Assembly (NCBI RefSeq): GCF_018449545.1
Contig: NZ_JAAVUR010000005.1
Location: forward strand, 1 to 64,000
Source: Granulicella sp. dw_53
GTDB lineage: Bacteria > Acidobacteriota > Terriglobia > Terriglobales > Acidobacteriaceae
Direction of reading: 5' to 3'
Length of the DNA: 64,000 bases
Every line of letters begins with the position of its first letter. Within the stretch, counting starts at the first letter, position 1. Positions 10,528 through 18,784 of the stretch are shown here, piece after piece. Position numbers and translations under genes: made by a program. A model generated the notes under the pieces. It had not been told where the DNA came from and made no database searches. It worked only from the letters and a program-made list of their open reading frames with translations.

Positions 10528-11010
10528 ATGGCAATTCGTAATCTCTCCAACCTCCGCGCCCCCAAGAAGGCGAACGAAAACAAGAAGCGTGTCGGCCGCG
10601 GTATGGGCTCCGGCATGGGTAAGACCTCTACCCGCGGTCACAAGGGCCAGGGTTCGCGTTCGGGCTCTAGCCTCATGCGTGGCTTCGAAGGCGGCCAGAT
10701 GCCCCTTCACCGCCGTCTGCCCAAGCGCGGCTTCACCAATATCTTCCGCGTCGAGTACCAGGTCCTCGGTCTCGACCGCATCGCCGAAGTCGTAGAGGCT
10801 GATTCCGCAAACTCCGAACTGACGCTGGAAAAGATCGTCTCCCTCGGCCTGCTTCGCAAGAAGAATGGTTTGGTCAAGGTCCTCAACAACGGCGAACTCA
10901 AGTCCGCTGTTACCGTCCATGCACACAAGTTCTCCGCTTCCGCGAAGGAAGCCATCGAGAAGGCTGGCGGCAAAGCCATCCTCATCGGCGGCGAATCAGT
11001 AGCAGCCTAG
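10528..11010 (+). CDS. rplO: 50S ribosomal protein L15
   Basis: L15 is a late assembly protein of the large subunit. The N-terminal Gly/Arg-rich arm (RVGRGMGSGMGKTSTRGHKG, then GFEGGQMPLHRRLPKRGF) and the C-terminal globular domain (VTVHAHKFSASAKEAIEKAG) are present. The 160-residue product is slightly longer than E. coli L15 (144). The 3' spacer carries GGACCGGATGGAG and CTCCATCCGGTCC (11023-11056), a strong hairpin ahead of secY. Confidence 0.98.
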   Translation: MAIRNLSNLRAPKKANENKKRVGRGMGSGMGKTSTRGHKGQGSRSGSSLMRGFEGGQMPLHRRLPKRGFTNIFRVEYQVLGLDRIAEVVEADSANSELTLEKIVSLGLLRKKNGLVKVLNNGELKSAVTVHAHKFSASAKEAIEKAGGKAILIGGESVAA

Positions 11011-11022
11011 CTCGCTCCTCTG

Positions 11023-11056
11023 GGACCGGATGGAGTACAGTCTCCATCCGGTCCTC
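11023..11056 (+). other. strong hairpin between rplO and secY
   Basis: GGACCGGATGGAG at 11023-11035 is the exact reverse complement of CTCCATCCGGTCC at 11044-11056, with an 8-base loop. TCTCTAG follows instead of a uridine run. It may protect or attenuate the mRNA at the boundary between the ribosomal genes and secY (inference). Confidence 0.5.
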
Positions 11057-11112
11057 TCTAGCATCAGGGGCTCCGGCCCTGGTCTCACCGATTTCGATCG
11101 AGGTCTACACCG

Positions 11113-12525
11113 ATGTTCGAGAAATTCGCCAACATCTTCCGCATCCCCGACCTCCGCAAGCGCGTCCTCTTTACGCTTGGGTTGCTGGCTGTGTACCGTC
11201 TGGGCTCCTTCATTCCCACCCCAGGCATCAACGCCGATCTGCTCGCGCAGTTCTTCAATCAGAACTCCAGTTCGTTGCTCGGCCTCGGCGACCTCTTCAC
11301 CGGCGGAAACCTTCGCCGCCTCACCATCTTCGCTCTCGGCATCATGCCGTACATCACCGCCTCCATCATCTTCCAGCTGCTCACCGTCATCTATGAGCCG
11401 CTCGCGAAGCTCCAGAAGGAGGGCGAGCTCGGCCGCCGCAAGATCACCCAGTGGACCCGTTACGTCACGGTCCTGCTTGCCATTGTCCAGTCCTTCGCCA
11501 TCGCGCTGACCCTTACGAACACCGCCACCGGCTCGCCGATGGTCACCATCCCTCGCGGCGCCTTCATCCCCATGTGCGTCCTGACCCTCACCACCGGTAC
11601 GGCCTTCATCATGTGGCTGGGTGAGCAGATCACCGAGCGCGGTATCGGCAACGGTATGTCGTTGCTCATCTTCACCGGTATCGTCGTAGGTCTACCACGC
11701 GGTATCCGCGAGCTCTACGACAAGGCCACCACCGCTGCATGGGGTGCCTTCACCCCCGTCGCCATCGTTCTGCTGGTCGCTGGTATGGTCGCCGTCGTTG
11801 CCTTCATCGTCTACGTCGAGCGCTCAGAGCGTCGCATCCCTGTTCAGTACGCCAAGCGAATCGTCGGCCGCAAGATGATGGGTGGTCAGTCGACCCATCT
11901 GCCCCTCAAGGTCAACTCCGGTGGCGTCATGCCGGTCATCTTCGCCAGCTCGATCCTCTCTGCGCCCTTGCTGCTCTCTGGCATGACCTTCTTCGGCAGC
12001 CCCAAGCTCTCCGACACCACCTTCTTCGGCCCGATCCTTCGTGCCATCGCCCCCGGTGAGCCCTGGTACGAGATCCTCCAGATCGCCGCGATCATCTTCT
12101 TCGCCTACTTTTACATCTCCATCGTCTTCCGTCCCGACGACATCGCCGACAACATGCGCAAGTACGGCGGCTTCATCCCGGGTATTCGCCCCGGCAAGCG
12201 TACCGCTGACTTCATCAACGACGTCCTCACCCGCATCACCCTCGTCGGCGCGGCTTACCTTATCATCATCACCATCATCCCCACCTTCCTCATCAGCGGT
12301 ATTCATTTCAATCACCTCCCGCTGATCGGTGGGATCTTCGATAAGCTGCCGACCTGGACCACCAATGGCCTTGGCGTAAACTTCTACTTCGGTGGAACCT
12401 CGCTCCTGATCGTCGTCGGCGTTGCCATGGACACCGTCCAGCAGATCGAGTCACAGCTCATCATGCGCCATTACGACGGCTTCTCTCCCAAATCTGGCCG
12501 CATCCGCGGTCGTAAGAGCTGGTAA
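11113..12525 (+). CDS. secY: protein translocase subunit SecY
   Basis: SecY is the channel of the Sec translocon in the inner membrane, working with SecE, SecG and SecA. The 470-residue product has ten predicted membrane segments. Family motifs are LGIMPYITASIIFQLL (segment 2), GIGNGMSLLIFTGIV (segment 4) and ERSERRIPVQYAKR before KVNSGGVMPVIFASS (the cytosolic loop that contacts the ribosome and SecA). It is slightly longer than E. coli SecY (443). The C terminus ends RGRKSW. adk starts 50 bases later. Confidence 0.98.
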   Translation: MFEKFANIFRIPDLRKRVLFTLGLLAVYRLGSFIPTPGINADLLAQFFNQNSSSLLGLGDLFTGGNLRRLTIFALGIMPYITASIIFQLLTVIYEPLAKLQKEGELGRRKITQWTRYVTVLLAIVQSFAIALTLTNTATGSPMVTIPRGAFIPMCVLTLTTGTAFIMWLGEQITERGIGNGMSLLIFTGIVVGLPRGIRELYDKATTAAWGAFTPVAIVLLVAGMVAVVAFIVYVERSERRIPVQYAKRIVGRKMMGGQSTHLPLKVNSGGVMPVIFASSILSAPLLLSGMTFFGSPKLSDTTFFGPILRAIAPGEPWYEILQIAAIIFFAYFYISIVFRPDDIADNMRKYGGFIPGIRPGKRTADFINDVLTRITLVGAAYLIIITIIPTFLISGIHFNHLPLIGGIFDKLPTWTTNGLGVNFYFGGTSLLIVVGVAMDTVQQIESQLIMRHYDGFSPKSGRIRGRKSW

Positions 12526-12575
12526 AGAAGTCCTCCAACAAGATTCTGCTTCATGCTTCACTTGGAATTGATACA

Positions 12576-13292
12576 TTGACCAACTCCGCAGCACAGACGC
12601 AACCGGCCCCGGCAGACACCACCTTCCTGCCCGGGCCGGTTCTCCTTCTCGGAGCCCCCGGTGTCGGCAAAGGCACCCAGGCTCAACTCCTGATGGGACG
12701 CTTCCGTATCCCCCAGATCTCCACCGGCGACATCCTCCGCAGCAACATCGCGAAGGGAACCAAGCTCGGGAAAGCCGCAAAAGACCTCGTCGACGCCGGA
12801 CAACTAGTCTCCGACGATCTGGTCAATGAGATGGTCGCCGACCGCCTGGCCGAATCCGACACCGAATCTGGCTACATCCTCGATGGCTTCCCCCGGACGC
12901 TCAATCAAGCCATCTGGATCGATAATCATCTGGCCGGCGCCAAGATCGCGCTTCCCATTGTTGCCGTTCACATCACGGTCAGCTATGACGAGCTTCTCCA
13001 CCGAATCACCGGCCGGCGTACCTGTCCGGGCTGCAAAAGCATCTATAACGTTTTCTCGAACCCTCCTAAGTTGGAAGGGAAGTGTGATATCGAGGGCGCG
13101 GAACTCGTTCAACGTCCAGATGATACCGAGCCAGTCTTCATCGAACGGATGAAGACCTTTGAGGCCCAGACCGCCCCCGTCATCGAACACTACCGCTCTC
13201 AGGGCCGATTTCGGGAAATAGACGGCGATCAACCCGTAGAATCGGTAACAGGGGCCATCACCGCCGCCCTTCGATCCCTTCGAGCCACCTAA
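12576..13292 (+). CDS. adk: adenylate kinase, zinc-lid form
   Basis: Adenylate kinase interconverts ATP plus AMP with two ADP in the cytosol. The P-loop GAPGVGKGT lies at residues 26-34, the AMP site at GFPRTLNQA, and the lid is of the long, metal-binding type: CPGC, sixteen residues, then CDIE. The fourth position is Glu, where family members usually have Cys or Asp. The start is TTG at 12576; no in-frame ATG or GTG lies before the P-loop, and the N terminus of about 20 residues is longer than usual. The product is 238 residues and lies in the standard secY-adk-map order. Confidence 0.95.
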   Translation: MTNSAAQTQPAPADTTFLPGPVLLLGAPGVGKGTQAQLLMGRFRIPQISTGDILRSNIAKGTKLGKAAKDLVDAGQLVSDDLVNEMVADRLAESDTESGYILDGFPRTLNQAIWIDNHLAGAKIALPIVAVHITVSYDELLHRITGRRTCPGCKSIYNVFSNPPKLEGKCDIEGAELVQRPDDTEPVFIERMKTFEAQTAPVIEHYRSQGRFREIDGDQPVESVTGAITAALRSLRAT

Positions 13293-13329
13293 CAGTTTGC
13301 TTTCTAACCCTAGACCCTATCACTGCTAA

Positions 13330-14079
13330 ATGGCTATTCTCATCAAATCCGCCGCCGAGATCGAAAAGATGCGCATCTCTGGCGCTATTCTCCGCCAGGT
13401 CCACAACACCATCGCGCCTCACGTCGTGCCGGGTGCCTCCACAATGGACCTGGAGCGCATTGCCGTCGCCAAGATAGCCGAACTTGGTGCTATCGCCGCA
13501 TTCAAGGGCTACCACGGCTTTCCCGCCGCTCTCTGCACCTCGGTCAACAACGAGGTCGTCCACGGCATGCCCAACGAGAAGCGCATCCTCAAAGAGGGCG
13601 ACATTCTCTCCATCGACTGTGGCTGTATCGTCGACGGCTTCTACTCCGACGCTGCCGTCACCTATCCCATCGGCAAGGTCAGCCACGCCACCCAGAAACT
13701 CCTTTCCGTCACCCAGGCCTCCCTCGAAGCCGCCATCGAGCAATGCCAGGTAGGCGGCCGCCTCGGAGACATCTCCGCCGCCGTCCAGGATCTCTGCGAG
13801 GCCCAGGGCTTCGGAGTCGTCCGTGAGTTCGTCGGTCACGGCATCGGCCGCGCCATGCACGAAGATCCCCAGGTCCCCAACTTCGGACCCGCCGGCAAAG
13901 GCCCCCGCCTCAAGGCCGGAATGGTCCTCGCCATCGAGCCCATGATCAACGCTGGCAAGCCCGAAGTTCGTGTTCTTCCCGACGGTTGGACCGCCGTAAC
14001 TGTGGATGGAAGTTACAGTGCCCACTTCGAGCACACCGTCGCCATCACGAAAGATGGGCCCCAGGTTCTCACTCGCTAG
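13330..14079 (+). CDS. map: type I methionine aminopeptidase
   Basis: It removes the initiator methionine from new proteins. The 249-residue product has the pita-bread fold residues: metal ligands Asp in SIDCGCIVDGFYSDAAVTYP, His in GHGIGRAMHEDP, Glu in AIEPMIN and Glu in AHFEHTVAIT. The N terminus MAILIKSAAEIEKMRISG is typical of the short cytosolic form. It lies 37 bases after adk and is followed by a terminator. Confidence 0.97.
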   Translation: MAILIKSAAEIEKMRISGAILRQVHNTIAPHVVPGASTMDLERIAVAKIAELGAIAAFKGYHGFPAALCTSVNNEVVHGMPNEKRILKEGDILSIDCGCIVDGFYSDAAVTYPIGKVSHATQKLLSVTQASLEAAIEQCQVGGRLGDISAAVQDLCEAQGFGVVREFVGHGIGRAMHEDPQVPNFGPAGKGPRLKAGMVLAIEPMINAGKPEVRVLPDGWTAVTVDGSYSAHFEHTVAITKDGPQVLTR

Positions 14080-14113
14080 GAATTTACCGCAAAAGTGGGT
14101 TATGATAAGAGGT

Positions 14114-14141
14114 ACTCTGCGCTCAGCGTGCAGAGTTTTTT
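14114..14141 (+). terminator. intrinsic terminator after map
   Basis: ACTCTGC (14114-14120) pairs with GCAGAGT (14130-14136) and six T bases follow (14136-14141). It lies inside the supercluster between map and infA. It would end or attenuate the transcript from secY-adk-map, so the alpha segment may have its own promoter (inference). Confidence 0.7.
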
Positions 14142-14201
14142 AAGGAAAAGGTTTTATCGGAATAAGGGGTCTAAAGACCCTGGACCTCCAAAGGAGAGCG
14201 T

Positions 14202-14420
14202 TTGTCGAAGGAAGATGCAATTGAAGTAATGGCGGTCGTCGTTGAGACCCTGCCGAATGCCATGTTCAAGGTCGAGCTTGAGAACAAGCACCAGGCCCTC
14301 GCTCACGTCTCCGGGCGCATGCGCAAAAACTTCATTCGCATTCTCCCCGGCGACCGTGTCGCGATTGAGCTCAGCCCATACGACCTCAACCGTGGCCGCA
14401 TCGTCTACCGGTACAAATAA
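14202..14420 (+). CDS. infA: translation initiation factor IF-1
   Basis: IF-1 occupies the A site during initiation. The 72-residue product has normal length and the OB-fold signature ([18 protein letters not shown], then [19 protein letters not shown], then [13 protein letters not shown]). The start is TTG at 14202 ([13 protein letters not shown]), chosen because AAGGAG lies 6 bases before it and the N terminus then matches other IF-1 proteins; no ATG is available there. A small GGGTC/GACCC hairpin (14167-14180) lies just upstream of the ribosome-binding site. Confidence 0.97.
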   Translation: MSKEDAIEVMAVVVETLPNAMFKVELENKHQALAHVSGRMRKNFIRILPGDRVAIELSPYDLNRGRIVYRYK

Positions 14421-14421
14421 G

Positions 14422-14446
14422 CAAAAGCTTTAGCTTTTGTTCTTAT
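14422..14446 (+). terminator. weak terminator-like hairpin after infA
   Basis: CAAAAGCT (14422-14429) pairs with AGCTTTTG (14432-14439), followed by TTCTTATTT. The stem is AT-rich with a very short loop, so termination would be partial at best. The stretch to rpmJ (14447-14600) holds no gene; it contains a TTTGTCATCCTGAGCG word at 14476-14491, of a kind often repeated between genes in soil bacteria. Confidence 0.35.
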
Positions 14447-14600
14447 TTCCGTTGTAGACGCCTCATCTCAAACGATTTGTCATCCTGAGCGCTATCAAAG
14501 GGCTGATATCGCCTTTGTCGTGCAATGAATGCCATGTAGCAGCATCAAGCTGAGCCTCGGGCCATGAGCCCTTGGCCTGGCAGTCCAGAAGGGAATCACC

Positions 14601-14714
14601 ATGAAGGTCCGTGCCTCAGTAAAGAAGATCTGCGACAAGTGCAAGGTGATTCATCGCCGTGGCGTCGTTCGCGTCATCTGTGAAAACGCCAAGCACAAGC
14701 AGCGCCAGGGCTAA
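14601..14714 (+). CDS. rpmJ: 50S ribosomal protein L36, zinc form
   Basis: L36 is the smallest protein of the large subunit. The reading frame from ATG 14601 to TAA 14712-14714 gives 37 residues, starting [20 protein letters not shown] and ending with KHKQRQG. Three Cys and one His (C11, C14, C27, H32) are the zinc ligands of the C+ form. GAAGGGAATCACC precedes the ATG. It sits in its expected place between infA and rpsM. Confidence 0.97.
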   Translation: MKVRASVKKICDKCKVIHRRGVVRVICENAKHKQRQG

Positions 14715-14845
14715 AGAGTCCCGGTCATTTCGGCCCCACCGGGCTAGTTAGCCGAAGTCAAGGCTTGCGTTGAACCCGGCGGAATCACCGTAAACCTTTC
14801 ACCCGCTTCCCGGCCAGTCCCAGAAGCCCAACACAAAGGAACCCC

Positions 14846-15226
14846 ATGGCACGTATTGCTGGAGTCGATGTCCCTAACAACAAACAGGCGCGCATCGGAC
14901 TCACCTACATCTTTGGTATCGGCGACTCTCGCGCCGCCAAGATCCTCGCGAAGGCGGACATCGATCCCATCGTGAAGATCGGCACGCTCGACGAAGAGCA
15001 GTTGAACCGCATCCGTCAGGTCATCGAAGCTGAGGGCCAGATCGAAGGCGATCTCCGCAAGGACATCTCGCTCAACATCAAGCGCCTCATCGAAATTCAG
15101 TCCTACCGTGGCCTTCGTCATCGTCGTTCGCTTCCCGTCCGCGGCCAGCGCACCCACACTAACGCTCGTACCCGCAAAGGCCCCCGCAAGGGAACCGTCG
15201 CCGGTAAGAAGAAAGCGACGAAATAA
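14846..15226 (+). CDS. rpsM: 30S ribosomal protein S13
   Basis: S13 forms intersubunit bridges from the head of the small subunit. The 126-residue product starts [20 protein letters not shown], has the helix-hairpin-helix region with [13 protein letters not shown], and the C-terminal signature [20 protein letters not shown]. The basic C-terminal tail is normal. rpsK starts three bases after its stop. Confidence 0.98.
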   Translation: MARIAGVDVPNNKQARIGLTYIFGIGDSRAAKILAKADIDPIVKIGTLDEEQLNRIRQVIEAEGQIEGDLRKDISLNIKRLIEIQSYRGLRHRRSLPVRGQRTHTNARTRKGPRKGTVAGKKKATK

Positions 15227-15229
15227 GCC

Positions 15230-15652
15230 ATGGCCAAGACTCAGAACACCAAGGGCGCAGCAAAGCCCGGCAAGAATAAGAAGTTCAAGAAGCGCGAGCG
15301 CAAGAATGTTCCATTCGGCCTCGTCTTCATCCAGGCTTCTTTCAATAACACCATCGTCACCATCACCGATCAGGTTGGCAACACGCTCTCCTGGAAGTCC
15401 TCCGGCTCGCTCGGCTTCCGCGGCTCCCGTAAGGGAACCCCGTTTGCGGCGCAGCAGGCGGCCGTCGGCGCTGCCAACGCAGCGCGCGACCATGGCGTTC
15501 GTTCGGTCGATGTGCGTGTCTCCGGTCCCGGCTCCGGCCGCGAGTCCGCGATCCGCGCCCTCGCCACCACCGGCATCGAGGTTCGCAGCATCCGGGACGT
15601 TACGCCGATGCCGCACAACGGCTGCCGTCCTCCCAAGCGCCGTCGCGTCTGA
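15230..15652 (+). CDS. rpsK: 30S ribosomal protein S11
   Basis: S11 lies on the platform and contacts mRNA near the Shine-Dalgarno helix. The 140-residue product has a lysine-rich N-terminal extension (about residues 1-25), then the core with [31 protein letters not shown] and the C-terminal [20 protein letters not shown]. It follows rpsM after 3 bases. Confidence 0.98.
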   Translation: MAKTQNTKGAAKPGKNKKFKKRERKNVPFGLVFIQASFNNTIVTITDQVGNTLSWKSSGSLGFRGSRKGTPFAAQQAAVGAANAARDHGVRSVDVRVSGPGSGRESAIRALATTGIEVRSIRDVTPMPHNGCRPPKRRRV

Positions 15653-15787
15653 CGTCTTCTCTTTCGGCTTCCCCTCCAGTGGTCGTCTCACTGGAGGGAT
15701 TCGCCTGTAACCGCAACAGGATCGCGACTGAAGCGCTGCCAGCGTGTAAAACGATCGTCACCCGAAGTTGGATTTAGGAGCAATACC

Positions 15788-16420
15788 ATGGCACGTTACA
15801 CCGGACCCGTCTGCCGCCTCTGCCGCCGCGACGGAACAAAACTCTTCCTCAAGGGAGCCAAGTGCTTCTCCGAGAAATGCCCCGTAGAGAAGCGCAACTT
15901 CCCACCAGGCCAGCACGGTCAGTCCAAGAAGGTAAAGAAGGTCGTAGGCTACGGTCTGCAGCTCCGCGAGAAGCAGAAGGCCAAGCGCATCTACTTCACC
16001 CTTGAGACTCAGTTCCGCGCCTACTACCAGAAGGCCTCCAACAAGACCGGTGTCACCGGCGAACTCCTGCTCCAGCAGCTTGAGACCCGCCTCGACAACG
16101 TTGCCTACCGCCTCGGCTTCGCACTCAGCCGCCGCCAGTCCCGCCAGGTCGTCCGTCACGGTCACATCACCGTCAACGGCCGCAAGGTAAACATCCCCTC
16201 CTTCCAGGTCAAGGTCGGCGACGAGATCGCCATCCGCGAAGGCTCCAAGGCCCTCGTCCTCCTCGAAGAGGCCAAGAACTTCGCCGCCGGTCAGAGCTCT
16301 GTTCAGTGGCTCGACATCAATCGCGACAACCTCTCCGGCAAGGTCATTGCTCTGCCGAAGCGTGAGGACGTCAACCTGCCCGTCAACGAGCAGCTCATCG
16401 TCGAACTCTACTCGAAGTAA
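15788..16420 (+). CDS. rpsD: 30S ribosomal protein S4, zinc form
   Basis: S4 starts small-subunit assembly and helps mRNA unwinding. The 210-residue product starts [20 protein letters not shown] and has four N-terminal cysteines (C9, C12, about C26 and C31), the zinc-binding C+ form. The S4 RNA-binding domain follows at about residues 95-155 ([20 protein letters not shown], then [15 protein letters not shown]). AGGAGCA precedes the ATG. In E. coli S4 represses the alpha operon; no pseudoknot target was identified here. Confidence 0.98.
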   Translation: MARYTGPVCRLCRRDGTKLFLKGAKCFSEKCPVEKRNFPPGQHGQSKKVKKVVGYGLQLREKQKAKRIYFTLETQFRAYYQKASNKTGVTGELLLQQLETRLDNVAYRLGFALSRRQSRQVVRHGHITVNGRKVNIPSFQVKVGDEIAIREGSKALVLLEEAKNFAAGQSSVQWLDINRDNLSGKVIALPKREDVNLPVNEQLIVELYSK

Positions 16421-16455
16421 TCGTAGCGTTCCTCGAGACAAAGATTTGTCATCCA

Positions 16456-16485
16456 GGTGCAGCGGAGATATCTTTCCTCTGCACC
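16456..16485 (+). other. hairpin in the rpsD-rpoA spacer
   Basis: GGTGCAG (16456-16462) pairs with CTGCACC (16479-16485). The 202-base spacer 16421-16622 has no gene. It shares the word GATTTGTCATCC (16443-16454) with the infA-rpmJ spacer (14474-14485). No uridine tract follows. Confidence 0.4.
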
Positions 16486-16622
16486 GAAGATGTCAAAGCA
16501 CCAAGAGGTTTGCTGGTCCCGGATCCTTAGGCTCTAGTCCTTCCTCTCTACAACTTAACCGCAACCGATTCACCCGCCAGTCCGCAGAATGCATCGCGGC
16601 TAGGACGGATAAGGAGAAACAC

Positions 16623-17726
16623 ATGCTTTGGAGAGGTTTTCAAAAGCCCAAGCGTCTTGCAGTCGACAACGAAACACTCACCGAAAACTACGGTAAGTTC
16701 AGCGCGCAGCCCTTTGAGCGCGGCTTTGGTACCACCATCGGCAACGCCCTTCGCCGCACTCTGCTCTCCTCGATCGAAGGCGCTGCTGTAACCGCCGTCC
16801 GTATCGAAGGCGTGCTGCACGAGTTCCAATCCATCACTGGCATCGTTGAAGACGCGACCGACATCATCCTCAACCTCAAGCAGATCCCGTTCAAGCTCAA
16901 CGGCGAAGGCCCCAAGGCCCTCTACCTCCGCGCCGACCAGGCCGGCGTCATCACCTCCGGCTCCATCGAGGCGGATGGCGACGTTGAGATTCTCGACAAG
17001 AACGTCTACATCTGCACCGTCTCCGAGGGTGGCAAGATCGACATGGAGATGCGCCTCAAGCGCGGCCGCGGCTACATCTCCGCCGACAAGAACTTCGATG
17101 CCGATCTCGGCCTCGGCTTCATCCCCGTGGACTCCGTTCACTCGCCCGTCCGCAAGGTCAACTACCTCGTTGAGGCCGCTCGTCTCGGTCAGATCACCGA
17201 CTACGACAAGCTCACCATCGAGATCTGGACCAACGGCACCGTACTCCCGGCAGACGCGCTCGGCCTCTCCGCCAAGCTCCTCAAAGACCACATGACCATT
17301 TTCATCAACTTCGAAGAAGAGATGGAAGCCGGTCACGATGGCAGCCACGACGGTCCCGCCCTGCGCAACGAGAACCTCAACCGCTCCGTCGAAGAGCTCG
17401 AGCTCTCCGTACGCAGCTACAACTGCCTGAAGAACGCCAACATCGCCACCATCGGCGAGCTCATCCAGAAGACCGAAGCCGAGATGTTGAAGACCAAGAA
17501 CTTCGGCCGCAAGTCCCTGAACGAGATCAAGGAAATCCTCGCGCAGATGGGCTTCTCCCTCGGTATGAAGATCGACGAGAACGGCAACCCCGTCCCAGGA
17601 CCCACCTCGGTCCTGCCGGCAGCCACTCTCGCCGCCAGCTTCGGCAACTTCGACGACGACGATGAGGACGAAGACGAGGACGAAGATGACCTCGACCTCG
17701 CCGCCACCGAACCCGAGAACTTCTAG
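16623..17726 (+). CDS. rpoA: DNA-directed RNA polymerase subunit alpha
   Basis: RpoA dimerises to start polymerase assembly and its C-terminal domain contacts UP elements and activators. The start is ATG 16623 ([20 protein letters not shown]), preceded by AAGGAGAA; the longer open frame upstream has no similarity. The N-terminal domain (with [20 protein letters not shown]) spans about 1-240; the C-terminal domain ([40 protein letters not shown]) about 265-325. The 367-residue chain ends in an acidic tail, [19 protein letters not shown], longer than the 329-residue E. coli protein. Confidence 0.98.
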   Translation: MLWRGFQKPKRLAVDNETLTENYGKFSAQPFERGFGTTIGNALRRTLLSSIEGAAVTAVRIEGVLHEFQSITGIVEDATDIILNLKQIPFKLNGEGPKALYLRADQAGVITSGSIEADGDVEILDKNVYICTVSEGGKIDMEMRLKRGRGYISADKNFDADLGLGFIPVDSVHSPVRKVNYLVEAARLGQITDYDKLTIEIWTNGTVLPADALGLSAKLLKDHMTIFINFEEEMEAGHDGSHDGPALRNENLNRSVEELELSVRSYNCLKNANIATIGELIQKTEAEMLKTKNFGRKSLNEIKEILAQMGFSLGMKIDENGNPVPGPTSVLPAATLAASFGNFDDDDEDEDEDEDDLDLAATEPENF

Positions 17727-17782
17727 TCCAAAGGTGAGGGGTTGGTTAGAGATAACGAATTCTTCACCTTTAGCTTTGCATT

Positions 17783-18133
17783 ATGGCAGAGTCTTATCGC
17801 GACCTTCTTGTCTGGCAACGTTCGATCCAGCTTTCTTTAGCGATCTACAGGCTCACCATAGGTTTTCCGAAAGAAGAGCTGTTCGGCCTCACGAGTCAGA
17901 TCCGTCGGGCCGGCGTATCGGTAGCAAGCAATATCGCAGAGGGGCATGGGCGCCTATCTACCGGGGAGTACAGGCAGTTCCTCGGAATGGCCCGTGGTTC
18001 GAATGCAGAAATTGAAACACAGCTAGTAATAGCTAAGGAATTGGGCTACGGAAACACCCAAGTGCTGAACGAAGCAGAAGGTTTGGCGGGAGAAGTAGGA
18101 AAGATGTTAAACGCTCTCCTCAAACGCCTCTAG
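17783..18133 (+). CDS. four-helix-bundle protein (S23/IVP family, TIGR02436-like)
   Basis: The 116-residue product matches the family of small four-helix-bundle proteins first seen in 23S rRNA intervening sequences, related to the Avd accessory protein of diversity-generating retroelements. Hallmarks are RDLLVWQRSIQLSLAIY, FGLTSQIRRAGVSVASNIAE, GHGRLSTGEYRQFL and EIETQLVIAKELGYG. The biochemical role is not established; Avd proteins bind nucleic acid and reverse transcriptase, but no reverse transcriptase is in this window. The gene is 56 bases after rpoA and 88 before rplQ, so it is probably transcribed with them. It is foreign to this operon in other bacteria. Confidence 0.9.
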   Translation: MAESYRDLLVWQRSIQLSLAIYRLTIGFPKEELFGLTSQIRRAGVSVASNIAEGHGRLSTGEYRQFLGMARGSNAEIETQLVIAKELGYGNTQVLNEAEGLAGEVGKMLNALLKRL

Positions 18134-18147
18134 CTCGTCATCGCTTG

Positions 18148-18178
18148 CTAATCCCTAACCACTAATCCCTAATCCCTG
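18148..18178. repeat. CTAATCCCTAACC repeat, copy 2
   Basis: GCTAATCCCTAACCACTAAT followed by CCCTAATCCCTG gives about four irregular units of the word CTAATCCCT/CTAACC. Fifteen bases, TGCTAATCCCTAACC, are identical to the copy at the end of rimP (28916-28930 region). It marks the right edge of the four-helix-bundle insertion. Confidence 0.6.
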
Positions 18179-18221
18179 TAGTTCCGATGCGCCACAAGGC
18201 GTCATCGAAGGAGATTACACC

Positions 18222-18701
18222 ATGCGTCACCGTAATGCAGGATTCAAACTAGGCCGCAACACCAGCCATCGCCGCGCCATGCTGCGCAACCTCGTCACCT
18301 CCGTCATCCTTATGGACCGCGTGGAGACTACCATCACCAAGTGCAAGGCCACCCGGCCCATCATCGAGAAGATGATCACCCTCGGCAAGCGCGGCACCGT
18401 CCACGCCCGTCGCCAGGCTGCTGCCTATCTCATGACGCCCGAGTCCGTCGATCGTCTCTTCGGCACCGTCGCACCCCGTTACAGCGACCGCCAGGGCGGC
18501 TACCTCCGCATCACCCGCACCGGCCCCCGCAAGGGTGACGCCGCCGAGATGGCCTTCATCGAACTCCTCGGAGCCGAGCACGAACTCAACGAGAAGGCAC
18601 AGAAACGCGCCGAAGCCCGCACCAAGAAGCGCGAAGAGCTCGCCAAGCAGTTGGAAGAGCGCAACCCCGGCGAAGCGCCGGATCCCAACGCCGAAGCATA
18701 G
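18222..18701 (+). CDS. rplQ: 50S ribosomal protein L17
   Basis: L17 lies near the tunnel exit. The product starts MRHRNAGFKLGRNTSHRRAM and contains EKMITLGKRGTVHARRQAA and GGYLRITRTGPRKGDAAEMA, all diagnostic. At 159 residues it exceeds E. coli L17 (127) through a charged C-terminal tail (KAQKRAEARTKKREELAKQL). AAGGAG precedes the ATG. It is the last gene of the supercluster and is followed by a strong terminator. Confidence 0.98.
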   Translation: MRHRNAGFKLGRNTSHRRAMLRNLVTSVILMDRVETTITKCKATRPIIEKMITLGKRGTVHARRQAAAYLMTPESVDRLFGTVAPRYSDRQGGYLRITRTGPRKGDAAEMAFIELLGAEHELNEKAQKRAEARTKKREELAKQLEERNPGEAPDPNAEA

Positions 18702-18724
18702 ACCTCACAGCATCGCATCAGTCA

Positions 18725-18757
18725 AAAAGGTACGGCGCAAGCCGTACCTTTTCTTTG
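18725..18757 (+). terminator. intrinsic terminator after rplQ
   Basis: AAAAGGTACGGC (18725-18736) and GCCGTACCTTTT (18741-18752) form a perfect 12-base-pair stem with the stable loop GCAA, followed by CTTTG. It closes the ribosomal supercluster. On the opposite strand the stem also has a T-rich 3' side, so it can serve the convergent diguanylate cyclase gene as well. Confidence 0.9.
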
Positions 18758-18784
18758 TTCCATCCGAAACCGAAATGCTACGCC

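Larger units (their letters stand above)
17730..18180 (+). mobile_element. IVS-like insertion carrying a four-helix-bundle gene
   Basis: A 450-base stretch interrupts the otherwise canonical rpoA-rplQ junction. It holds a four-helix-bundle gene. The left side has GGTTAGAGAT (17744-17753); the reverse complement of the right-hand repeat (18151-18160) reads GGTTAGGGAT, so the flanks form an imperfect inverted repeat. AAAGGTGA (17730-17737) also pairs with TCACCTTT (17764-17771). Known S23/IVP genes lie in intervening sequences inserted in 23S rRNA genes with paired flanks; that this is a related insertion in a protein operon is inference. Confidence 0.4.

Noticed and set aside
18148..18178. CRISPR or telomere-like array
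   Set aside because: The CCCTAA units are too short and irregular, there are no spacers, no cas genes and no chromosome end.
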